From a virus, in the IMG/VR virus record IMGVR_UViG_3300048771_000229, positions 1-36,620 of that record: a DNA stretch of 36,620 nt; one strand, written 5' to 3'. The notes beneath the pieces were generated by a model. That model had not been told where the DNA came from and ran no database searches. It was given only the letters and a program-made list of their open reading frames with translations. A program made the translations under genes and the position numbers. This document shows, in pieces, positions 30,316 to 36,620 of this stretch (within the stretch, counting starts at the first letter, position 1; every line of letters begins with the position of its first letter).

Positions 30316-30936
30316 TTATTCCCAAGTCCACCAGGCCGGCGACGCGGTGACGACGGTCCAGGCGCCGCCGCCGCACCCGCGCCAGATGTGCAAAAACTCC
30401 CCGCGCGGCAGACTGTTGACGCCGGGCGTGTTATTGTCTATCCAGAAAGCGCGACGATCGGCGAATCCCAGGAACGTGACGGCATGGTCGCGCGGCTGGT
30501 TGATGCGCCAATAGATGGCCGCGGGACGGCCGTTGTCGGAACACCGGTCCAGAAATGCCGCATCGCCGGCGACGGTGAATTCGTAGGGGAGGCCCCGGCG
30601 ATCAGCCAACTCATTGATGGCGGCGATCGGCCGCGAGCGCTGTTGCGGGTCGAGCAGCGCCGGCCCGGAAAAGTGCGCGCGCCAGTAGGCGGCTTCGGCC
30701 TGCAAACCGTTGTAGGCCAGCACGTCTTCCACGGCACAGAACAGGCACGATCCCGCGCCCGCGGGACTGACGTAATTGCCGTGCTGCTGGGCGCAGGTGA
30801 AAGAAGTCGCCGGCGAGAGCTTTTGCTCGTCGTCGCAGCCGGCCAGAATAACCGCTGCCAGGCAAGCGGCGATCATTGCGGCCGAAACTCGGCCGCATCG
30901 CTCGCGGACGCTGCTGGCGTTTTCGCGCGTTTTCAT
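30316..30936 (-). CDS. Papain-like (C39-like) cysteine peptidase lipoprotein
   Basis: The product is 206 residues from the ATG at 30936, overlapping the upstream stop (ATGA). Residues 20-34 end in the lipobox LAGC with Cys34 as the lipidated residue. Cys64 in AGAGSCLFCAV, His151 in RDHAVTFLGF and Asn168/169 in FWIDNNTPG form a papain-type triad; the second domain pattern resembles C39-like peptidases. It would act at the outer side of a membrane. A role in lysis, or in host-surface modification during lysogeny, is inferred. Confidence 0.75.
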   Translation of the reverse strand: MKTRENASSVRERCGRVSAAMIAACLAAVILAGCDDEQKLSPATSFTCAQQHGNYVSPAGAGSCLFCAVEDVLAYNGLQAEAAYWRAHFSGPALLDPQQRSRPIAAINELADRRGLPYEFTVAGDAAFLDRCSDNGRPAAIYWRINQPRDHAVTFLGFADRRAFWIDNNTPGVNSLPRGEFLHIWRGCGGGAWTVVTASPAWWTWE

Positions 30937-31526
30937 GGCACGAGGGTTCCTTGATATTCAAAAAAAAGGCTGCGGGCCAGGTCGCCCGGCTCGGTCAATT
31001 CCCCGGGCAGAAACGGCACCGGATCCACCCCGCCGGCACGCGTGGCGATATCGACGGCTTCGGAGCAGTACGGCGTATGTCCATACGTTTCCGTGTCGGC
31101 GACTTGCGCCGGCGTGAAGGCTCGTACCAGGGGCAGGTGCAGGGCCGCGTCGCGGAGCAGATCGTGCCAGCCATAGGGACGGCCGACGAATTTTTGCATT
31201 CGCGCCACGGCCGCGCCGCGGTTGAAGTGCCAGCGGTAGGCGCGATTGGCGCGGAAATGGTCCCAGTGGCCAGGATTCTCCCGCACCGCTTCCAGCAACG
31301 AGCGGCAGCGGCCGCCGTGGAACTGGATCATCTCCAGCAGCAGCAGGCGGCGCGGGTTCATTGGATCGGATGCCACCATCGCAGCGTGGCACCACGGCGA
31401 GCGGCCGAAGCGGGCGATCTCGACGTCCACCAGGCCGTCGGCCGCGGTGGCGCGGTAAAGCAGCAGATCACCGGGAAGCATCTCGGCTTCGTGGTCGGCA
31501 TAAGCGAGGCGGCGGAAGGCGATCAT
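30933..31526 (-). CDS. Permuted NlpC/P60-like (YiiX-type) cysteine hydrolase
   Basis: The product is 197 residues from the ATG at 31526. The order GDLLLYR, then His47 in PWCHAAMV, then GRPYGWHDLL, then Cys154 in TPYCSEAVDI is the circularly permuted papain-fold pattern, with His before Cys. Related enzymes cut peptide or amide bonds in cell walls or lipids. It overlaps the lipoprotein peptidase gene by 4 bases. It is the best endolysin-like candidate in the window; no lysozyme or amidase is visible. Confidence 0.78.
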   Translation of the reverse strand: MIAFRRLAYADHEAEMLPGDLLLYRATAADGLVDVEIARFGRSPWCHAAMVASDPMNPRRLLLLEMIQFHGGRCRSLLEAVRENPGHWDHFRANRAYRWHFNRGAAVARMQKFVGRPYGWHDLLRDAALHLPLVRAFTPAQVADTETYGHTPYCSEAVDIATRAGGVDPVPFLPGELTEPGDLARSLFFEYQGTLVP

Positions 31527-31654
31527 GAATGCACTCGGGAAGAGAAAAAGGGGCCGGCGAAGGCGCCCGCGAAGCGTCTTTTTCCGCGTCGTCGATAGCG
31601 CCCGGTCGTGACGTACTGTCGGGCTGCAGGCAGCGGCGGACTGCTCAGCGTTAA

Positions 31655-32059
31655 TTAAGCCGGCTGATTCGTGTGGGCCGCGTCGAAGGCGGCGGCGGGA
31701 AGCGGAGTGGGATTGGTGGCGTCGACGTCTACCGCATCGCCGCGGCGCGGGCCATGATCACAGCGGCTCTTGTATGGTCGCTTGCTACGCGGCTTGGCGG
31801 CGCGGGCCACGCGCTCGAAGGAGAACCGCCGCGAGGCGGCCGCCTTGAAGGCCACGTTCGAGAACGTGCCATTTTTCATGTAGGCGTCCTTCAACGCGAT
31901 CGCGTCGGTCGTGCTGATGGCGGCCTGGCCATCGGCACTCGCCTGGCAGGCGGCGATCAACTGGGACTCGATCGCATCGTTGGCCTGATAGAGCGCCTTG
32001 CAGGCGGCATTATTGCGATTGTAGCGGTCGAACAAGCGGCGGACTTCAGCGGCACGCAT
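31655..32059 (-). CDS. Hypothetical protein, first gene after the 32240-32267 promoter
   Basis: The product is 134 residues from the ATG at 32059; an upstream TTG at 32083 is in frame. Residues 1-50 are helical (AAEVRRLFDRYNRNNAACKA), and a basic segment near 85-105 (AAKPRSKRPYKSRCDHGPRR) suggests nucleic-acid binding. It follows a good promoter and a strong leader hairpin. No family was recognised. Confidence 0.68.
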   Translation of the reverse strand: MRAAEVRRLFDRYNRNNAACKALYQANDAIESQLIAACQASADGQAAISTTDAIALKDAYMKNGTFSNVAFKAAASRRFSFERVARAAKPRSKRPYKSRCDHGPRRGDAVDVDATNPTPLPAAAFDAAHTNQPA

Positions 32060-32093
32060 TTTGATATTCTCGTGGTGAGTCAAAGAGAAGAGA

Positions 32094-32123
32094 TCGCGCG
32101 GACCGGAGTTCCGGCCCGCGCGA
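32094..32123 (-). other. Leader hairpin upstream of the 31655-32059 gene
   Basis: TCGCGCGG pairs with CCGCGCGA, with an inner CCGGA/TCCGG stem. It lies between the promoter at 32240-32267 and the start codon at 32059. Confidence 0.5.
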
Positions 32124-32239
32124 CGCAGGCCCGGGCACGTTTCGGCCGCGGCGGATCGGGGGCGGATGGCGGCGGCCGTCAGGAGAGAGTCGGAGTACCG
32201 GAGAACCGGCAGAGGCGGGAAAGATTTCCTAGTTGTGAA

Positions 32240-32267
32240 ACTCTACGCGATGCGCAGGCGTTGTCAA
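32240..32267 (-). promoter_or_regulatory. Sigma70-like promoter for the lysis/late region
   Basis: Minus-strand TTGACA (32267-32262) is a perfect -35, followed after 16 bases by TAGAGT (32245-32240). Transcription would start near 32233, about 175 bases before the first gene. No other strong promoter was seen between here and the tail genes. Confidence 0.6.
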
Positions 32268-32359
32268 ATCGCCACGCGGAAAAAATGCCTCATTTCGTTG
32301 CACTTTCGCCACGAGCGAACGGCCGCCGCGCCGCACATCCGCTACAGGCGTTGCGAGCA

Positions 32360-32464
32360 GCAGGACAAGGAGTCAGGAGACAGGCGTCAGGAGACAGACG
32401 TTTGCCGCCTGCGCGCCTTATTCCTCCTGACTCCTGACTCCTGAATCCTGACTCCTTGTCCTGC
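32360..32464. repeat. 19-bp inverted repeat made of family C units
   Basis: GCAGGACAAGGAGTCAGGA (32360-32378) and its exact complement (32446-32464) bracket 67 bases that contain further CTCCTGACTCC copies. It has the form of a small non-autonomous element or REP-type stem. It lies in the divergent spacer between 32059 and 32552. Confidence 0.7.
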
Positions 32465-32551
32465 CGATTCTTTTCCCTGGGTCGTGGCCGGCAGCTGCAA
32501 CGGTCGGGGGAAACGACGGCGGCCGGCCCAGTCTGATCGGGAGGGATGAGG

Positions 32552-33481
32552 ATGGCCGCGATTGCTTTCGGGTCCGGGGCTTTGCAAGACGGCCCCGCGA
32601 CGTCCACCGGGTACCATCCGTCTCCCTCCGCGTGCCAGCCGGCCGGCGCGGCCGCATCCCCCGCGCCGGTCGGCCCCTTGGCGCCGTTCCCCGATGAGCC
32701 CGTACGGACCTGGACCACGATCGATCAGCTTCCCGCCGGCGGCGTGCCCTATGCGAAGGGCGCCGGCAGCTACCGCGCCCCGGGCACCGGCGAACTCTGC
32801 CGCCAGGCCCGCCACGCGATGGCGATGGCTGCACCGGCGAAGACGGCGGCGGCGGCGCAAACGCTGTCCGCGCCAAGCCCGAAGACGTCCTCGCCGCTCA
32901 GCCTCGACCTTTTGCTGCGGCAGTGGCGGCTCGCCGATCGCCGCAGCGGTCACAGCACCGTTTATCTCGGGCTGCTCGCCTATCGCTGGCTGAAGGCGGC
33001 GGTCGACCGACCGGCGGCCCTGGCAGAGCTGAAAACCCGCTTGGCCGCGGACGGCTTCCGCGGCGAACGACTCAAGATTCACCGCTACATCGGCTGTTAC
33101 TGGGTCGGGCGACTTTTCTCCGCCGACCAGAAAATAGGCCAGGCCGGCCAGGAGCATCCCGCCGAGATGGTTGGGACCTCGATCCTTCGCACCTTGATTC
33201 CGCTCTGCCGCCGCGATCCGCGAACGGAGAAGTGGACCATCCGCGCGCAGTGCCACGACGAGGCGCTGCTTCTTTGGGGACGGATCCTCGCTGGGCGGCC
33301 CACGATCGCGGCCGTGGCGGCCGAGGTGGCCCGCATCCGGCCGCCGCACATCGCCGCGAGCAAGACGCCGCCCAAGTCGCTGAAGAAGCTCCTGCGCGTG
33401 CTCAGTCGCCTGGGCGAGCCCGAGGCCGCCCAGGCCCTGGCCGTGCTCGAGCAGCGACTGGAGAAGCTGCGGGCGGCGTAG
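32552..33481 (+). CDS. Hypothetical protein, lone plus-strand gene (309 aa)
   Basis: The ATG at 32552 follows GGAGGG by 6 bases. Residues 1-115 are Pro/Ala-rich and probably disordered. Residues 118-309 are helical and basic (LRQWRLADRRSGHSTVYLGL, ERLKIHRYIGCYWVGRLFSA, SLKKLLRVLSRLGEPEA), suggesting a DNA-binding or replication-associated domain. It reads against all neighbours and converges on the exonuclease gene across a hairpin. No family was recognised, so no function is assigned. The minus strand over the same DNA is also open but composition favours this strand. Confidence 0.72.
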   Translation: MAAIAFGSGALQDGPATSTGYHPSPSACQPAGAAASPAPVGPLAPFPDEPVRTWTTIDQLPAGGVPYAKGAGSYRAPGTGELCRQARHAMAMAAPAKTAAAAQTLSAPSPKTSSPLSLDLLLRQWRLADRRSGHSTVYLGLLAYRWLKAAVDRPAALAELKTRLAADGFRGERLKIHRYIGCYWVGRLFSADQKIGQAGQEHPAEMVGTSILRTLIPLCRRDPRTEKWTIRAQCHDEALLLWGRILAGRPTIAAVAAEVARIRPPHIAASKTPPKSLKKLLRVLSRLGEPEAAQALAVLEQRLEKLRAA

Positions 33482-33538
33482 CTATGAGTCTGTGACTCAA
33501 AGCCTCATAAATCACCTGCGCACGAAACCGAAAAGAAG

Positions 33539-33554
33539 AAGCCCACGTGGGCTT
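33539..33554. terminator. Bidirectional terminator between convergent genes
   Basis: AAGCCCACGTGGGCTT is a perfect palindrome flanked by A-rich sequence on the left and TTTT on the right. It lies between the plus-strand gene ending at 33481 and the exonuclease gene ending at 33607. Confidence 0.65.
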
Positions 33555-33606
33555 TTGCGCGCAAAGCGTTGCGGGAGAGCGGCTTGCGCCGCGGGGCTGC
33601 GCAAAA

Positions 33607-34368
33607 TCACCGCAATGCGTCCGCGGCCGCCTGGCAGTCGGTCCGCAGCGTCACCAGCCGCAGCACGTCGCGAGCCAGCGGCTGCCAGTTCAAGAGGCTG
33701 GTCCGCAGCCGCGGCGTGATGGGCAAACCCAAAATGTGTGTGAAGACGCGATCCAGCGTGCCGGCCGCGGAAAGCACCTTTTGGGCGTTCACCGGCCCGA
33801 AACCCGGGCAGCCCTCAATGCCGTCTCCCGCGTCTCCGGTCAGGGCCTGAAAATCAGTCCACTGCTCCGGCCGCACGCCGTACTTCTCCTCGACCCCCTT
33901 GGCCGTGAGCCATTCCGGCCGCTTGAGCTTGCCATGTTCGACGGTGAAGCCGCGGAGGATCGAAACGCGTCCGGAGACCAGGCACTGGCGGATGTCCTTG
34001 TCGGGCGAGGCCAAGACGACCTGGCGGTCGGTCGCCAAGCCGATCGCGGTGATGGTGGCCAACTGGTCGTCCGCCTCAAAACCGTCCTCGATCGCCACGG
34101 TGCATCGGAGGGCGAACGCCTCCGGCGCCGCATCGAGTACTTCCAGCAATTCGGCCGGTTTTTCGCTTCTGCCCGCCTTGTAGGTTGGTAAGAGATCGTG
34201 GCGAAAGGACCGTCGATCGAAGCAGGCCACCAGGTGGCCCGGTTCCAGGCCCTCGGCCAACACCATCATCCGTGCGACGGCTCGATCGATCACGTCGCGG
34301 CCGGGCTGCGCGTGCCAGAGCGTGTGGATCCAGTTGGTGGCGTCGATGGCCAGAATTCTTCCGCTCAT
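33607..34368 (-). CDS. 5'-3' exonuclease/flap endonuclease
   Basis: The product is 253 residues from the ATG at 34368, which overlaps the preceding stop (ATGA) and follows GGGAGA. The frame stays open to 34608 but that part is a shadow. Metal ligands are visible: Asp9 (ILAIDATNW), Asp51, Glu98-Asp100-Asp101 (GFEADDQ), Asp123/Asp125 (SPDKDI), Asp179/Asp182 (LTGDAGDGIEGCPGFGP, the helix-3-turn-helix). It resembles the PolI N-terminal nuclease and T5 exonuclease. It would remove primers or flaps in phage replication or recombination. No phage polymerase is seen. Confidence 0.9.
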   Translation of the reverse strand: MSGRILAIDATNWIHTLWHAQPGRDVIDRAVARMMVLAEGLEPGHLVACFDRRSFRHDLLPTYKAGRSEKPAELLEVLDAAPEAFALRCTVAIEDGFEADDQLATITAIGLATDRQVVLASPDKDIRQCLVSGRVSILRGFTVEHGKLKRPEWLTAKGVEEKYGVRPEQWTDFQALTGDAGDGIEGCPGFGPVNAQKVLSAAGTLDRVFTHILGLPITPRLRTSLLNWQPLARDVLRLVTLRTDCQAAADALR

Positions 34369-34586
34369 GCGAACATCTCCCGCTGCACGAGTTTTTCCTT
34401 TTTCTTCGCCTTCGGTGGCGTCGCACCGGGCAGCGGCTGCCGCCAGGCCTTCAGACCCGGATAAGTGTAGCAGCGTCCGGTTCCAGGATCTTCGACGATC
34501 AGCGCCTTGCCCACGTCGGGCAGCGCGCCGCTCCAGAGGACTTTCAGCGCCGGATAGTCGCGCAGGCAAAGTTCCTGGATCGTCAT
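34365..34586 (-). CDS. Small hypothetical protein (73 aa)
   Basis: The ATG at 34586 and the stop at 34365 both form 4-base overlaps with neighbours. The product (MTIQELCLRDYPALKVLWSG...) is globular with a basic Lys-rich tail (PPKAKKKEKLVQREMF). It is coupled to the exonuclease gene and may serve replication. No family was recognised. Confidence 0.72.
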   Translation of the reverse strand: MTIQELCLRDYPALKVLWSGALPDVGKALIVEDPGTGRCYTYPGLKAWRQPLPGATPPKAKKKEKLVQREMFA

Positions 34587-34792
34587 CCTGGTTTACCTCC
34601 GTCGACAAATGTTCCGGCCACGGCCTCAGCTTCGGCCGGCGGCCGCGTGCCGTGGAAGGCTTCCTCCGTCTCGCAGAGCACCCGCCAAGCGTGCTGGACC
34701 TCTTCGTCGCCGCGTCCGTAGTCTCGCACTAATTCGGAGATCACCAGAAAGGCGATAGCCCGCGCGGTTCGTTTCGTCCGGATGTTGCTCAT
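34583..34792 (-). CDS. Small helical protein (69 aa)
   Basis: The ATG at 34792 overlaps the preceding stop (ATGA), and its own stop overlaps the next start. It is helical with an acidic C-terminal half (VRDYGRGDEEVQHAWRVLCE). The open frame upstream is a shadow of the ParB/HTH-like gene. No family was recognised. Confidence 0.7.
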   Translation of the reverse strand: MSNIRTKRTARAIAFLVISELVRDYGRGDEEVQHAWRVLCETEEAFHGTRPPAEAEAVAGTFVDGGKPG

Positions 34793-36483
34793 CGCGGCCG
34801 CCTCCGCGCCGTTACGCCGAGGGACTTCATGTCGGCGGTCAGGGCCGCGGACTCGTTCGCGGCCTCCAGGCCGTCGACCTGCTCGCGGAGGATGGCGGCC
34901 AGGTGGGTGCGACATTGCGGCCCATAAGCGCCAAAATATCCCATGTGCTGAATTTGTGAGAGGAGTTGGCTAACCTGGCTCATCCAGACCTGAAATGTGC
35001 GGGGCTCCAGCACGTTTTGCACGATTCCCTCGGCCGAGCTGGCCGATAGCTGTCGATCGACCTGCTGCGAAGGCGAAGCCACAGAGGGCACCGAGGCCAC
35101 CGATGGGGAAGGCGAGTTGGCCGCGGCCACGTCGGCGAACTGTCCCGCCTCGTCACGCGTAAACGGATCGGCGGCCCGCGTCTTGGTCGCCGTCGGCTCG
35201 CCGATCCGTTCGCGCACGACTGCCTCGACAATCCGCGCCGGCACGTTTTGCACTTCTCTCCCGTTTGCTTCGGCCCGCGCGAGTTTCGTGGCTTGTTGCC
35301 AGACCTTCACCTGGAGTTTCGGATCCGTCAGGGCCATCAGCGGCCGCACCTGGCTCTCCGTCCGCGGCAGCACGGTTGTCCCAATTGACACCAGCCGGCG
35401 GCTGATCCGCGCCGCCGCGATGAAACGATACGCTTGCTGTCGGCCAATGCCAAGGCGCTCCTGGCAATACGCTTCGAAGGTCGCATGGGTTTTTCGGTAC
35501 AGCCGCTCGCTCTGGATGGGTTCTAGGCCGTCGCCCATTTGCTGGTAGGATTGCGCTGCCTGTTCGGCCGCCTGCGCGATCTTCGCCTCACAATCGGCCA
35601 GGCGGTTTTCCTCCGCCGCGGTCAACATCGTTTCTGGCGAGGTGGCCGGCACGAGGGCCAGCACCGCTTTGGCCGGCACCGCCGCGTCGGCCGCTGGTAG
35701 TTTGGCGCTGCCGGGCCGCAGATATTGCTCGACGTAACCCATCGCCCGGCGAATCTCATCCTTGCTGATGAGTTCGTTTTTCAACCCGAGCTGCGCGATC
35801 ATATCGGCGCAGAACGCGCCCACGTAAGCCGGGATGGGCAGGTTGTAGATGCGCCCGAGTTGTGTGGCGAGGCTAGCGCGGAATTCGCCCGCCGCGCCGC
35901 TCCATCCCGAGCGCGGTGCCGGGCCCGGCTCGACCGGATCGAGGTCGCTGCGGCGGCCCTGGGTCTTGGGAGTGCCCCGGCTCGCCACCGCTTTCTTCGC
36001 CGTGGAACCCGTAGCCCGGTTCTTCGCGTTCGATTGGTGTTTCAGCCGATCGGCGAAGTCGTGGCAGGCCTTTTTCGCGACGCCGGAACGCCAGCGAATC
36101 GCCGTGCTATATGATCCGACATACTGCCGCTCAAACCACCGCGCCGCGGCGTCGGCGAAAAATAGCAGCGCCGCCTCGCGAGTGGCGAATCCCGCGCCGC
36201 TGCACGACGGGGCCGCGCTAGCGCCTCCGGAGCCGACGCCAACGCCGTCCAGGCCGAAATCGTGACCGGCGCGCCAGTGCTCACCCTCCGGCAGTTCCGG
36301 ATCGCGAATGAGTCGCGCTGCTGCGTGTGCCCTGGCACGCTTCGGCATGAATATTGTCACCTTCTCCACGCCGCGTATGTACACGCCGTGTTCGTTGGTC
36401 AGTTTGGTCACCGTAGCCATCTGCCGCCGCGGCCTGGCCGGTTTGCGTTTCGCTCGTTTTTTCGTTCTCGTTACCGTCGCCAT
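34789..36483 (-). CDS. ParB/HTH-like DNA-binding protein (564 aa)
   Basis: The ATG at 36483 has AGGAGG 8 bases upstream. The first 20 residues are strongly basic (RTKKRAKRKPARPRR). Residues 85-120 (GFATREAALLFFADAAARWF) recall regions next to ParB-like domains in phage proteins. Residues 325-365 contain LYRKTHATFEAYCQERLGIG followed by RQQAYRFIAAARISRRLV, a helix-turn-helix pattern common to phage and plasmid partition or replication proteins. The C-terminus is helical. It heads the operon with the exonuclease. Residues near 475-485 are coded by a family B repeat (35078-35109). Exact role is unknown. Confidence 0.7.
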   Translation of the reverse strand: MATVTRTKKRAKRKPARPRRQMATVTKLTNEHGVYIRGVEKVTIFMPKRARAHAAARLIRDPELPEGEHWRAGHDFGLDGVGVGSGGASAAPSCSGAGFATREAALLFFADAAARWFERQYVGSYSTAIRWRSGVAKKACHDFADRLKHQSNAKNRATGSTAKKAVASRGTPKTQGRRSDLDPVEPGPAPRSGWSGAAGEFRASLATQLGRIYNLPIPAYVGAFCADMIAQLGLKNELISKDEIRRAMGYVEQYLRPGSAKLPAADAAVPAKAVLALVPATSPETMLTAAEENRLADCEAKIAQAAEQAAQSYQQMGDGLEPIQSERLYRKTHATFEAYCQERLGIGRQQAYRFIAAARISRRLVSIGTTVLPRTESQVRPLMALTDPKLQVKVWQQATKLARAEANGREVQNVPARIVEAVVRERIGEPTATKTRAADPFTRDEAGQFADVAAANSPSPSVASVPSVASPSQQVDRQLSASSAEGIVQNVLEPRTFQVWMSQVSQLLSQIQHMGYFGAYGPQCRTHLAAILREQVDGLEAANESAALTADMKSLGVTARRRPR

Positions 36484-36620
36484 GTCCGAAAACCTCCTGA
36501 AAAAGACCTACTGTGGTTCAAGGGACGCGCCGTGTCGGCCGCTCGCCGGCCGTCTCCCGTCTCCTGCCTCCTGACTCCTCCCCACACCACCGGTTCGCCG
36601 CGGCGGCCACACCACGGCCG
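36484..36620. other. Right edge: spacer with family C repeat
   Basis: Only 137 bases remain. They hold the AGGAGG of the 36483 gene and a CTCCTGCCTCCTGACTCCTC repeat (36561-36580). No promoter is obvious; a TTGAAC lies near 36522 without a fitting -10. Confidence 0.5.

Noticed and set aside
32387-33349. Minus-strand frame of 320 codons opposite the lone plus-strand gene
   Set aside because: Its residue pattern is Arg/Gly-rich without hydrophobic periodicity, and its end is made of family C repeats; the plus strand has the better start signal.

Overview
The window is GC-rich and holds what looks like most or all of a temperate siphovirus genome, either a prophage or a phage contig. Nearly every gene lies on the minus strand. 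The host is probably a planctomycete or a close relative. That rests on several dispersed repeat families of a kind I associate with planctomycete chromosomes, on the style of the integrase, and on the composition. It is an inference, because no host gene is present.

Layout. (1) 60-3166: a replication-initiator-like protein (winged-helix-like N-terminus, DnaA domain I-like C-terminus) whose own gene carries iterons and an AT-rich stretch, then a CsrA homologue and a tyrosine integrase. (2) 3535-6375: a tightly overlapping operon of eight small genes, probably early, read leftward from a good sigma70-type promoter at 6608-6637 through a structured leader. (3) 6790-8864: a secreted protein, a tRNA-Asp-like 3' fragment that may be the attachment core, and three small plus-strand membrane-protein genes. 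(4) 8915-28680, read right to left: terminase large subunit, small head genes, gpW-like connector, portal, protease-scaffold, major capsid, decoration-like protein, head-tail joining and tail completion proteins, tail tube, G/GT frameshift pair, tape measure, minor tail protein, fibre and collar-like proteins, HNH endonuclease. (5) 28833-32059: a putative lysis cassette with several small membrane proteins and two different papain-fold cysteine hydrolase-like proteins. (6) 32552-36483: one lone plus-strand gene of unknown function, then a translationally coupled operon holding a ParB/HTH-like protein and a stand-alone 5'-3' exonuclease.

How it may work together. The integrase and the tRNA fragment suggest lysogeny at a tRNA-Asp gene. 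The initiator probably binds the iterons inside its own gene, as lambda O does, and may recruit the host helicase through its DnaA-like end. The phage CsrA could act on a hairpin that displays GGA over the ribosome-binding site of the first gene of the leftward operon. The late genes form an ordinary lambda/HK97-type head and a non-contractile tail. A 736-residue tape measure suggests a tail of roughly 110 nm.

The most unusual trait is the density of short dispersed repeats (at least five families) between and inside the phage genes. Several of them supply stop codons, C-terminal residues, start codons or Shine-Dalgarno sequences.
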